From Acanthosepion pharaonis (Eukaryota; Mollusca; Cephalopoda; Sepiida; Sepiidae), in contig CAHIKZ030002635.1 of the NCBI GenBank assembly GCA_903632075.3, positions 52,501-116,500 of the forward strand: DNA of 64,000 nucleotides, read 5' to 3'. The notes below the pieces were generated by a model. That model was given only the letters and a program-made list of their open reading frames with translations, was not told where the DNA came from and searched no databases. Positions 44,700-56,665 of this stretch are shown piece by piece. How positions within the stretch are numbered: position 1 is the first letter of the stretch; the number at the start of each line of letters is the position of its first letter. A program made the translations under genes and the position numbers.

Positions 44700-44977
44700 T
44701 TTATGTGCCATGTTCGTTAGGCAGTTATGGCCCTCCAAATCTTCCTGTCCCGTGTTACGCGTTGTTTTTTTTCTGTCCCTCTTTCACTCAATCCGTCCTG
44801 TGAGTATCAGATTTTCCAAGCCTGCCTTCCTCATTACGTACCTTAGAAATTTCATCTGCGTTGTTCCCATTTACCCTACGTTCGGTCCATGGTATCATCA
44901 GCATCTTTCTGTAGAACCACGTTTCTATTGCTTGAAGTCTCTTCTTCATCTTTGAGGAGATTGTCCATTATTCACTG
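44700..44977 (-). pseudogene. LINE-A fragment, 3' side of the R1 insertion
   Basis: The minus strand encodes the KKRLQAIETWFYRKMLMIPW-type segment and the LENLILTGRIE patch. It is broken at CATTATTCACTG, exactly where R1 begins; the same LINE continues at 45381. Confidence 0.75.
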
Positions 44978-45378
44978 ACCTGGGTATGATGATAAACTAC
45001 ATCCGCGTCCAGGGTAAGGCAATAATCTACGTCCAATAAGCAAGGCCTCTGATCAGGTTTTGAGGAGCGTGGAACCACCTCTTAATTTCTGGTGTTCCCA
45101 GGTTCACCCTGACCCGGGGTGGTAGCACCTGTTAGGGTATCAGCTATGGGCAATTAGTTGACCTCCCCAAACTGGGGTCAAAACACTATGAAAGTGTAAA
45201 AATAGGTTTTAATACCAGCAATATATTTGGAGAAAATATTACCAGCAATACATTTTTGAAGGAAAAAAATATTACCAGCAATGCATTTTTTAGAAAAAAA
45301 TTTAACCAGCAATAAAAATCTTGTTGGCATTAAATAACCCATTGAGGTTGATATGCCGTAAAACAAACCAAACCAAAA
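44978..45378 (+). mobile_element. R1 element with ends defined by nested insertion
   Basis: About 401 bp inserted into LINE-A, because LINE-A CATTATTCACTG continues as CCATATAAGAGG at 45381. From 5': CTGGGTATGATGATAAAC, AGGCCTCTGATCAGGTTTTG, GTGGTAGCACCTGTTAGGGT, CTATGGGCAATTAGTTGAC, three ACCAGCAATRCATTT units, and the end GGCATTAAATAACCC with GGTTGATATGCCGTAAAAC and an A/C-rich tail. No protein is encoded; it is non-autonomous. Confidence 0.8.
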
Positions 45379-45380
45379 TG

Positions 45381-45900
45381 CCATATAAGAGGACGGATAT
45401 CACGTAACTGTTCAGTACTATTTTCTTTGTTTCTAAGGAAGTGTTTCTGTTTCTTAATACTCTGCTTAGCTTTTGGAAGGCATCTTTGGCGATCCCAATG
45501 CCTCTTCGGATTTCAGTGCTGCACTTTCCGCCCTCTGTTAAAACATTTCTCAGATATATTAAAATTTTTGTATTTGTTTGATTTTGGTATCACTGATTTT
45601 TAAATTGCACTTAGGGCTCATCCTTTTGATAACAGCCATGCATTCTGTCTTCTTGTTTATTTTAGTCCTTTCTTCTTGCTTTCGTTCGATATCTTCTGAA
45701 GGAGTCTTGTAGTTTTCCTTCCGTATCTGCTGTCAACACGGTGCAATCTGCATAAGTTGTTAAGACTGTGGACGCCAATTTTGAATGTTGGTAGGACGTC
45801 TAATTTTATCAGAATTGCTTCACTGTATAGGTTGAATAAGTCCGGTGAGTAGAGACATCCTTGTCGTACACCTCTTTCTATATTTGTGTATCTCATTTTC
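45381..45900 (-). pseudogene. LINE-A fragment, 5' side of the R1 insertion
   Basis: The minus strand has MRYTNIERGVRQGCLYSPDL, the RT motif with G-V-R-Q-G-C followed by S-P-x-L-F, then NLYSEAIL. Further downstream come the KDAFQKLSK patch and the LYGxxxC region. This is the only LINE-A copy here reaching the catalytic RT core. The metal-binding YADD box is not intact. Confidence 0.8.
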
Positions 45901-46085
45901 TATCCGTATGCAAGCGGTATAAGTGAGAAATATGCACTGAAAAAAAACTCGTATCATACGATCAATGCAATCATACACAAACAGAAAGTATAGAAAAATA
46001 CCACTCGTTTCATTTTGTGTTGACCAAGAAGTTCTTTGTTACAAAGATCCAATTTAAGGATTTCTTCTTATGTACTGTGTCCCAA
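45901..46085. other. Spacer
   Basis: No feature recognised. Confidence 0.4.
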
Positions 46086-46599
46086 CAGAATGTAAGCGAC
46101 CATGTCCCTTCACAACTTCCCTTCCTGTAGCCTTAATAGATTTTGTCTTTTGTTATTTCTCCTAAACCTTATTCTAAGCCCATCAAACATGTTATGCGCT
46201 GTTTTTCCTCTGTCTTTCTTTCCTTCTTGTGAGTATCATATTTTCCAAGCTCTCCTTCCTCATTACACACGACAGGAATTTCAGCTGTCTCTTCCTGATG
46301 TTATGTTTCCATTTGTTTCCATCAAGTACCTCATCGTTGCTGACATGTTCGGTGCATGGTATCCTCAGCATCTATCTGTAGAACCATATATCTGTAGCTT
46401 CAAGTCTCTTTTTCATCTTGCAACATTCACTGCCATATAGGGGGATAGATGTCACGTAAGAGTTCAGTAGTCTTTTTTTTTCTTTCTTTCTAACGAGGTT
46501 TTCCTGTTTCTTAATACTCTGCTTAGCTTTTGGAAGGCATCTTTGGCGATCTCAATGCGTCTTCGGATCTAAGTATCGCACTTTCTGTAATCTATTTCA
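46086..46599 (-). pseudogene. LINE-A fragment
   Basis: The minus strand contains the DAFQKLSKVLRNRK-like patch near 46510-46540, the ATEIYGSTDR-type patch near 46400 and YYRMLRIPCTEHVSNDEVL near 46330-46370. Frameshifts throughout. Confidence 0.7.
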
Positions 46600-47493
46600 T
46601 TAGGCAATGTAACATAGGAGAAAAAAACGGTTCGAAGACCTGTCGTAAACCACGACTATATATCGGGAATTCGAACCTCACTGGGTTCCTTTATTATAGT
46701 AAAGCTTATTTCTTCATAAAAATTGATTCTAATTAGTCGCTCTAGTTTTTTGGCCTTGTATCAGACTAATGTATCATTCTAGGAGAGTAAGGGTTAAAGA
46801 TCCTATCACGACTACATATCGGGAATTCGATCTTCACCGGATGCTCCACACTTGAATTATTCTTAATTTTAGTTTTGTAAAGATTGCTTCTCTGTGGATG
46901 CTCTTTGATTGTGGCCTTGTACCAGACTAATGTATCATTTGAGGAGAATAAGGGTTAAAGATCCTATCACGATTACATATCGGGAATTCGATCTTTACCG
47001 GATGCTTCACACTTGAATTATTCTTAATTTTAGTTTTGTAAAGATTACTTCTCTGTGGATGCTCTTTGATTTTGACCTTGCACCAGACTAAAATATATAC
47101 ATGTAATTAAAAAAAAAACTGTGAGTAATAGTTAGAAATTCTGTCGCGTCTCGATACTACACATCGGAATTTCGATTCTCACTGTGTGCCTCGCATTTGA
47201 TATTTGCTAAAGCTTAGTTTGATAAATGTTGATTCCTCATGAGGGGCCGGACCCATGGCCTTGTATCATACTAAATAAGTCTATAGAAGTGTTTAAATAT
47301 CCCGTTACGCCACTCTAATACGTACCATGATTGCGATTCTCACGGGGTTCCTTGTACTGGAGGTTAATTTAAATATAATAAATATTGATTCTCCATGGAG
47401 GCCCCAGGTCTGTGGCCTTATACCAGACTAAGTTAATCTTAGTTAATATCAATAACTTGCAAACGCTGTACACTTACGCCATCACTAATGATG
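46600..47493 (+). repeat. Tandem tRNA-like SINE array, about 160-180 bp units
   Basis: GGCCTTGTAYCAGACTAA-type words at 46752, 46913, 47074, 47257 and 47413. Each is followed by an A-box-like GTAAGGGTTAAAGATCC and B-box-like CGGGAATTCGATCTTCACC. The units at 46752 and 46913 are nearly identical, implying recent tandem duplication. Not functional tRNAs. Confidence 0.7.
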
Positions 47494-47499
47494 CCTCAC

Positions 47500-47759
47500 T
47501 GTAAACCCATATGACGTAGAAAAATTAATATCAACACAGAAAAAGGAGTTGCGACATTCTGACTGGCAATTACGTTATATTCATAGAACGGAAAAGCAGC
47601 TCTAATACAATCAGCAGTTGAAGTCAGCGTGGCCGTGGTGTTAATGTTGGTGGTGTTGGCGTTGATGCCGGTGAAGGTGTTGTTGGCAATGTGGGGCTTG
47701 GGCATTGGTGGTGTATTGTCGCCAATTACTTGACGGCCAGCTGTGCTATTAGCTAACAT
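47500..47759 (-). CDS. Candidate host 5' coding exon, receptor-like N-terminus
   Basis: ATG at 47759 sits in GCCACCATG, a strong initiation context. The 86-codon frame is not repeat-derived. It begins MLANSTAGRQVIGDNTPP, has four N-glycosylation sequons (Asn4, 26, 35, 40), a Cys at 51, and ends FPFYEYNVIASQNVATPF followed by a short hydrophobic run and RHMG. At 47499 the sequence ACA/GTGAGG is a possible splice donor, just before a stop in the same frame. An N-glycosylated, Thr/Asn-rich segment before a hydrophobic stretch is what the extracellular N-terminus of a receptor or secreted protein looks like. I do not recognise the gene and no second exon is visible. Confidence 0.35.
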
Positions 47760-47940
47760 GGTGGCAGTTTTCTTCTCATTAGGCGGAGCACCCTGGGGCA
47801 GCAGCGTTCACGATGCTGACCAACTAATTATCGGTGGATCGGTGGCTCGCGTTTGGATGCCCGCATTCCGGAATCAATAAACGAACGCATTCTTTTATTC
47901 TTTCGTCTCGTTGCATAACATTTCCTTTCCGACCATTCTT
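47760..47940. other. GC-richer upstream flank of the candidate exon
   Basis: About 180 bp of non-repeat sequence (for example CCCTGGGGCAGCAGCG) between the candidate start codon and a microsatellite. It could include a 5' UTR on the minus strand; no TATA box was identified. Confidence 0.3.
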
Positions 47941-50070
<2,130 letters not shown>

Positions 50071-51010
50071 TTTACCTGACAGCATCCATCGTCAACAAGC
50101 CTCTTCTAAGTTCAAAGTTAGTCAGTCAGTAATGATATTGAAAATGACCCAATGTTGATATTAGGCACGTAACAAAATCTGCAGGAAAATTTACGTCTGA
50201 TTGGTTCGATAAAGTCAATTTGGCAAATGATATCGAAAATGGCCTTCAATCTCTTGTTAATTGGGGCAAGAAATGGCTTGTTAAATTCAAAGCCGCCAAA
50301 ATGAAACTGCTCTCATTTAATCGCCTTAGGGAAATCGTTTTTGTCTCTCATCAGCATAGCTGATGTTAAACTTCAATAGCATTCTCGAGCTAACATTTTT
50401 CTCCTGATGTAAATCTGAACGATTATATCGAGTCAATTCTTAATTTTTATGCTAAAAAAATAGTTCATTGTATTGTGCAAGACAATTTTTCTCGCCCGAA
50501 AATGTCTTTTAAGTTTATATGTTTATCATTCATACGTGCATTTAATATTGTTGTCTCATTTTGACAAAATCCAACGAAATTATAGGCCTCGACTTGGCAT
50601 ATCGGCGTCAATCATTTTCCTACCGACGTAACGCAGGTTCTCTTATATAAAAAATGTCCATGGCAATTGTTCACATGAGCTTTCCATTTCGGTAATGCGA
50701 CTTTATGAATTTAAGCGTAATACTTGATTGGCAGATAGGTCTCATCATTTTAGTATTGTAATGTCTGAGTGTAATTTCTATCCTAATAATTTCTTCTTCG
50801 TTTCTTGTGAACTACGTTCTTAAAAAATTTAAACGTAACGCCGATCGTCATCTTTGTATCCTTTTTTTTCTTGTATCCTTGTTTCCTGTTCTTTTCTTTG
50901 TCCTTTCTTTACAGAAATTTTTTTTATCAGATTCTTTCACTCTCAGTAAACACTGGCGTCTTAGTGGCTTTATTGTCGTGCTTGGATGGAAATGATTTAA
51001 AGAAAATATC
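50071..51010 (+). pseudogene. LINE-B, longest copy (RT C-terminal third to 3' end)
   Basis: Encodes VNLANDIENGLQSLVNWGKK, FKAAKMKLLSFNRLREIVF, an IADVKLQ segment, DKIQRNYRPRLG, and the 3' end with LKKFKRNADRHLCILF. The order matches the minus-strand copy at 53855-54193 and the 3' ends elsewhere, so the family structure can be read from these two. Many stops. Confidence 0.75.
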
Positions 51011-51360
51011 CTAGACAAGGTAACAACGGAAAGTGAGAAGAAAGGATAAAACATTAATTGTAAGAAAACAGAATATATGGTTGTCAATCGCCATCTTCTG
51101 TCTTCTTTGATCCCATTAATCTTTTATCCTTTCCTCAATCATCCCAGTCTTTTCTTTCACTTGCACTCCCTCTAAACCCCCAGCATTTGGGGGTGAAATG
51201 ATTAAAAAGCAAGTCTCAGTCACCCTCTGGCCAGTTAGTATTGATATAGACGATAGATAGTGATAATTATTTTCACCTTTATCTCCTGAAAAGATAATGC
51301 TACCCTAAACAAAGCTACAATGCTGATTCTTCAATCATTTCACACCAAGCAAGGTGCTTA
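51011..51360. repeat. Tail-to-tail LINE-B 3' ends (copy 1 of a duplicated unit)
   Basis: A plus-strand LINE-B end at about 51070-51215 (TTGGGGGTGAAATGATTAAA) faces a minus-strand end starting near 51348 (CCTTGCTTGGTGTGAAATGA). The spacer has GACGATAGATAG and AATGCTACCCTAAACAA. The same arrangement recurs at 52790-53045. Confidence 0.7.
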
Positions 51361-51545
51361 TGCTATTAAGCCGCAGTTTGTGGCGGGTACAGGGAGCGGC
51401 CGATGTACGCTCCAGCCTTCTTCAGGTGGTTGGCCGAAACGTTGTAATAAATACGGCGACAAAGCTGAGGACAATAGTCGGAATAATGTAAATAATGTAC
51501 ATAATACCTCATCTCTGAAATATAGACAGATACTAAAGGAATAGA
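51361..51545 (+). repeat. SINE-1 3' half with inverted hammerhead segment
   Basis: The tail GACAAAGCTGAGGACAATAG, AATAATGTACATAATACCTC and ATAGACAGATACT is plus-oriented, and GAAACGTTG is at 51436. The CTGAAGA part lies on the minus strand (51419-51425), as if a 33-bp segment at about 51397-51430 had been flipped. The insertion is absent from the duplicate unit at 53.06 kb. Confidence 0.7.
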
Positions 51546-51784
51546 GTTCGGGAAGACAGATGGCGATTGATGTTGCATTTAAATTTTTAGAGAATCTCGG
51601 GAGTAGAGAAGAAAGAAATCGGAAATGAGTTCCATATGTAACAAGTGAGAAAAAAAAGAAATTTTTAAAATAGAAATAACGGTTGCAACTATTTAGTTGA
51701 ACAGCAAAATGGTGAGACCTAATTGCCAATCCAGTAGCACGTTTAAATTCATGTAGTCAAGATACGAAGAAGAAACTCAAAAGC
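51546..51784 (-). pseudogene. LINE-B 3' region, minus strand
   Basis: The minus strand encodes GTHFRFLSSLLPRFSKNLNA and TSIAICLP, the family C-terminal patch. Nearly the same sequence lies at 53120-53340, as the second copy of the duplicated unit. Confidence 0.7.
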
Positions 51785-52202
51785 ATTTACGTGGCCTTGT
51801 GGGTGATAGGTTATTTTCCGCTCTACAATCCCTTTCCTCACAGACGCAAACTTGAAAGACTATCGTTACTCTTTCATTATTGCCAAGGATAATATTCTGA
51901 TGAGAAACATCACTTAGTTCCACCAGTTCAGACCTTTACATCTAAGACTTGCTATAACTAGACACAGGGGAGAATTATTCTTTTTCTCCTGGTGCCTCGA
52001 CAAAATGAACGTAAGCGTGCTACTGGACTGGCATCTGGATCCCACCATTTTACAGTTGAATAGCAGAATTCAAACGTCACTTCTACTCCAACAGTTTCTT
52101 TTCTCGGACTCTCTGTCGAACTCCCTTTCGTTTATTTGCTTCACTGATATCTACAATCTTCAAAAATATAAATGCTACGTCAAACGCTATATCCTATCTT
52201 CT
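51785..52202 (+). pseudogene. LINE-B C-terminal fragment
   Basis: Encodes across frameshifts RLFSALQSLSHRRKLERLSL, LVPPVQTFTSK and LNSRIQTSLLLQQFLF, then YNLQKYKCYVKRYILSSSTR, the LINE-B terminus. It fuses in frame to a different element. Confidence 0.7.
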
Positions 52203-52757
52203 TCTACCCGAAGAAAACAAGTTCTTATGACCAGACTACCCATAGAACATTCAAACTTGACTCACTCTTACATCCTGATGAGGGTGGATCCTCCAAAATG
52301 CTCCTGCGGAAGCAGACTCACAGTGGAGCACTTCAGTTTGAAGTGCAGAACCATCTCCAAAATAAGACGAAAATATTATAACCATAAGAGCCTCAAAAGA
52401 GTCTTTGAAGAATCAGACACCAATAAGATATACACTTTCCTTTCAGGAATCGGTATTCATAACAAAATTATCATTTTTTTTCCTTTTTATAACTTAACTC
52501 AATGCCATGATTAAACTCTGCTAAAGTACTTGCAAGAGCCTCTAAGGCCGGAATATCAGAATATCTATCTCTATGTTGAAGTGTGATTATCAAGCTATCT
52601 ATCTGATTGTCAAGGTGGAAATATCAACATTTATATCTTTATATCGAAGTATGAATGACAAACTATCTATCTAGTTCTAAAGGCCCGGATATCTATTATT
52701 GGCATTAAATAACCCAACGAGGTTGATATACCGTAAAACACAAACAAACAAACAAAC
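52203..52757 (+). pseudogene. LINE-C (RNase H-type LINE) C-terminus and 3' end
   Basis: An open frame to 52514 encodes RRKQVLMTRLPIEHSNLTHS, then CSCGSRLTVEHFSLKC, a C-x-C...H-x4-C knuckle followed by RRKYYN, the usual tail after the RNase H domain of I/Jockey-type LINEs. The 3' UTR ends GGCATTAAATAACCCAACGA, GGTTGATATACCGTAAAAC and (CAAA)n at 52701-52757. The RT is absent. The frame begins inside LINE-B sequence (ATG at 52005), so the ORF is a chance fusion. Confidence 0.7.
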
Positions 52758-53045
52758 CTATCTTCTTGAAACTCGTTCATCTATATTCTTTACAGTATCA
52801 TCCCTATACTAAGTCTTTTCTCTCTTTCACTCCCTGTAACCCACCTTCGTGCTAGTGGCATTTACGCCTTGTTTGTGGGTGAACTGATTAAAAAAACAAG
52901 CCTTAGCTACATTCCGGTCCGTTGGTATTTATACAGACGATAGATAGCGATAAACATTTTGACCCTTTTCTTATTAAATGATAATGCTACCCTAAACAAT
53001 GCTACAAGGCTAATTTTTTAATCATTTCACACCAAGCAATACGAT
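52758..53045. repeat. Tail-to-tail LINE-B 3' ends (copy 2)
   Basis: Plus-strand end CTTGTTTGTGGGTGAACTGA near 52880, a spacer with CAGACGATAGATAG and AATGCTACCCTAAACAATGC, then a minus-strand end at 53030. Matches 51070-51350. Confidence 0.7.
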
Positions 53046-53395
53046 AATGCCATTAAGGCGCGGGGGTGGGGGTACAGGGAGAAATAGAATGAAAATAACT
53101 TTAGTGATGGGAATTAAGAAACGGACAATAAAAGGACAGAGTTTAGGAAGACAGATGGCGATTGATGTTGCATTTAAATTTTTAGAGAATATAGGGAGTA
53201 GAGAAACAAGAAAACGGAAGGGTGTTCCACAGGTGCGAAGTGCGAGAAAATGAACTTTCAAAATAGAAATTACGGTTGCAACTAGGAAAATGGTGAGACC
53301 TAATTGCCAATCCAGTATCACCCATAAATTCCTATAGACAAGCCACGAGGGATAAAAAAAACTCATCAGAACACGAAAATATTTATAGAAAAGAC
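53046..53395 (-). pseudogene. LINE-B 3' region, minus strand, duplicate of 51546-51784
   Basis: The minus strand encodes GTPFRFLVSLLPIFSKNLNA and TSIAICLPKL, then upstream ILDWQLGLTI. Lacks the SINE-1 insertion found in the first copy. Confidence 0.75.
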
Positions 53396-53854
53396 AGAGC
53401 GAATCTACGGCATGTCGATGAGAAAGTGACTACATGTCGTGATGCCAGGTCAGGGTCGTTTACATTACAGAGATTTCTTTGAATTTCATCAAGAATTTCA
53501 TCGAAATATATATATATCAGGAGCGTCTGACCATATATTGCAGCAGTATTCAATGCACATACGAAGGGTAGATTTATAAATATGTATCATGGTTCTCTGT
53601 GATGATTAAATGAAAGCAGTTTTCTTTTGGTGGCGTTAAAATTTACAAGCCATTCCTTATTAGACTCTGATTGGATTCACGTTTCGAGAACAGTTATCAG
53701 TCTGCTCATAAGAACGGCCGTAGCAAAGTGGGCTGCAAGGTGTAGCGCTTGAGCCGTACGCATTGCCGCACTGTCTTCTCTTGCTGTATTAATAATCCAT
53801 GTCTCTCTTGCGATTAAATCTGTTCTTCACTCAACCTTTCGTGTCAGTGTTTCC
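53396..53854 (-). pseudogene. LINE-B RT fragment, partial
   Basis: About 53480-53660 on the minus strand matches the CIEYCCNIW..../IYKSTLRMC region of the neighbouring copy at a distance of roughly 470 bp. 53660-53854 is not recognised. Confidence 0.5.
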
Positions 53855-54300
53855 TTACAACATTATTAACCCGTGAAGAGCTTGAAGTCGGGATGTCAGA
53901 GCCGGATCAATTTCATTACAAACTCCTCTTCGAATTTTGTCAAGAATTTCGAGATATACTGCAGAATCGCCAAACCAGATATTGTAGCAGTATTCAATGC
54001 ACAGACGAATGGTAGATTTATAAATATGCATCATGGATTTTGGCGAGAAACATTTGGCACGGCACAGTGAACCAACTTTTCTAGCAGTAGACTTAGCAAT
54101 TGATTCAATATAGTCGCCCCACTTCATGTCAGTGAAATACGTCAGCCTCAAAAGATGCAGAGTGTTGGTCTCCTGAAGTTTAGCATCAGCCATGCTGATA
54201 GCAGATAGATAAGGTTTCCTGTGGTGATTAAATGAAAGTAGTTTGTTTTGGAGGTGTTAAAATTATATAGCATTTTTAATGATCAGGTAGTAAATTTTTT
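53855..54300 (-). pseudogene. LINE-B RT thumb-region fragment, best preserved
   Basis: A 112-codon open stretch on the minus strand: MADAKLQETNTLHLLRLTYF, DMKWGDYIESIAKSTARKVG, MHIYKSTIRLCIEYCYNIW and YLEILDKIRRGVCNEIDPAL. The homologous stretch in the 50-kb copy is full of stops. Only the region after the RT catalytic core is present. Confidence 0.8.
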
Positions 54301-54790
54301 GAACAATTTAACATTGTCGATAACCGTGGTTATAACATCGATTATCTGAGGACAAAACAACAAGTCACATAATGTCGACCCTCAGGTTCACCACGGGTGA
54401 AGAAATTCCATATCCAAAAATCAAGCGGGAAAAAATCAATGCTATCTGAAATCAGGTTCATGCCTTAATTCTGGATTTTTGACAAATCTCAGCCACAAGA
54501 ATTGCTAAGACACTCCAGATATTCAGGAAATAAATTAGTTTCATAATTTATGAAGTTGCCATGAAAATATTTGTAGAAAAGACAGAGGGAAGCCATGCCA
54601 CGTCAGTGAGAAAGTTGCTGACTAAATCGAGATGCCAGATCAGGATCAATAAAATCACAGACCTTTCTTTGAATTTTGTCAATAATCTCAAGATATACAG
54701 CAGGAACATCGGACCAGATACGATTCAATACACAGACAAATGGTAGATTTACAAATGTGCATGATGGATTCTAGCATAAAATATATTCTG
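54301..54790 (-). pseudogene. LINE-B RT fragment, third partial copy
   Basis: 54640-54780 on the minus strand repeats the same RT thumb region (CAAATGTGCATGATGGATTC matches the 54020 and 53570 copies). 54301-54560 has no recognised feature. Confidence 0.5.
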
Positions 54791-55084
54791 GCGCAACACA
54801 GTGAACAAGCTTTCCCATCATATAACGTGTGTATATGTAATTTCCGCTTTGTAAGTATAAGGCTACGTATATATATAGTCTCAAACTATCATTATTAACA
54901 TCGTGAGTACTAAGTTTTTTTTCATTAGATAGTACTTTAAATATTATAACACTAGTATTTTATACAATATAGAGATTTATATCCCTTGACACATAAGTGT
55001 TTACTTAATTTATAATTTTTCCTTTAAAGTTTATTTTTTTAAACATTCTTCGAAATCACTTCGCTAACACAACTTAATGTGACA
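54791..55084. other. AT-rich spacer
   Basis: No feature recognised. Confidence 0.4.
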
Positions 55085-55475
55085 TTAACTTAATCTTAAT
55101 TCCTTGAATAATAAGATCCTTATATTCGACTTGTTGTCAGATGGAAGGCACATGCCAAATACTTTCAAAAATTTCAAATTATCATCTTCAGGGCGCATCA
55201 AAATATATATTCAACTGTCAATAAATAGCATAATTTAAAAAAAAACGTCTTTCTGTCTACACATATTCCGTCTTAGTGTTTGCCTAGGTATAGTAAAATT
55301 TCGCTCTGTAGATGACAAACAAAATTGTCGAAAGTACTTGGCATGTGTCTTCCATCTGACAATAACTCGAATATAATGATCTTATTCAATGAATTGATAG
55401 TAAATCAATGTTTCATTAATTTCTTTTTATGAAGTGATTTTGCCATTAATCCCATTAACATTGCTATTTAAATCT
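55085..55475. repeat. Large imperfect inverted repeat
   Basis: The left arm (about 55095-55200) contains TATTCGACTTGTTGTCAGAT and GGCACATGCCAAATACTTTC. The right arm (about 55310-55460) has the reverse complements, GTACTTGGCATGTGTCTTCC and ATCTGACAATAACTCGAATA. On the minus strand the left arm reads CTGAAGATG, then GAAAGTATTTGG, recalling the hammerhead core order. Confidence 0.7.
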
Positions 55476-55495
55476 TTGTAGAAACAGTTTCCTTA

Positions 55496-55496
<1 letters not shown>

Positions 55497-55563
<67 letters not shown>

Positions 55564-55714
55564 TCTGTTTCTATCTATCTATTCTTTTTTTGTTTCTACC
55601 TCAGTATGATCCCATTTACCTGTCTATCTGTCTATCCCATTATGTTCATATCTATCTATTTATATATTTCAGTCTATTCCTATCTATCTATCTATCTTTC
55701 ATTTTTCTTCCGTT

Positions 55715-55761
<47 letters not shown>

Positions 55762-55765
55762 CAAC
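55497..55765. repeat. (TA)n and TATC microsatellites
   Basis: (TA)n at 55499-55561, then TATC tracts with short spacers to about 55762. Confidence 0.95.
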
Positions 55766-56094
55766 TTGTCTATATTTAAACTCCTGTCTATTTATTAATC
55801 TGCTTTTAATAAACGAATTCCCATCACTAAACTCTCAATCAAACTTAACCTTTCTTCTTCATATTCATCAATGTCTTTCTTTTTTTTTTGTCTTCCTTTT
55901 CTTGTGTTTTCAATTTTCAATATTTTACTTCCATTTTATATTTGTCGTTTCTAATTTATAATTAATTATTCATTTATTTGCTGAAATCAGTTCCACGTCC
56001 GTTCACCTCGCCATTTTCCAAAATATTAATTCCTGTTTAATATAAATTGGAGAAGACTTTTTAATCTGCACGGATTTCCTTTCCGTTGTGGATG
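55766..56094. other. T-rich spacer
   Basis: No gene; the open frame across it is a continuation of the TATC repeat. Confidence 0.5.
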
Positions 56095-56150
56095 TTAATG
56101 CCACGACGTTTCTATTATGCAACCCCTAAACCTTCTTCAGATGGAGGCAT
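56095..56150 (-). ncRNA. Hammerhead-like motif (minus)
   Basis: Minus strand: CTGAAGA (complement of 56134-56140), AGGTTTAGGGGTTGCATAAT, then GAAACGTCGTGG (56101-56112). Correct order of core elements; stem II pairing is weak, so likely decayed. Confidence 0.35.
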
Positions 56151-56665
56151 TATTTCCTTATTAATGTGTCCCAGAGTATTCACCTGTCTTTTTCTCATTC
56201 TAATTATATGCGTTTTTCTTCTTTTGTTTTCCTTAACACGTCATCTTTTCTCACATTTGCAGTCAACCGTATTTTCAGCACCCTTCTCTAGTCCCACCTT
56301 TCTATTGCTTCAAATCTCAACTCCGAAGAGAAAATATTTCTGACATAACTGTTTTCCCCTCCTTCTATTTGTTTCTAACGAAATTTTCCCGTTTTTTAAT
56401 ATTTTGCTTAACTTTTGGAAGGCATCTTTTGCGATTCCAGTGTGCCTTCGAATTTCAGCGTCACACATTCCGTTCTCTGTTAAAACATTCACCAGATAAT
56501 TAACACTTGCCTGATTTTGATATCTGTTATTTATAGTCCACATCTTATGATGTTCCTCTTCTTGAAAAACTTTCTTTTTACAGCTGATATTTAGTCTTTT
56601 CTTCTAGCTTTCCTTTACTATCTTCTGTAGAAGTTTCTGTAGTTTCCTTTCTGTGTTTGATAAGA
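56151..56665 (-). pseudogene. LINE-A fragment
   Basis: The minus strand encodes VNVLTENGMCDAEIRRHTGI, AKDAFQKLSKILKNGKISLE, preceded by a KFLQKIVKESxKK-like segment near 56600-56640. Frame breaks throughout. Confidence 0.75.
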
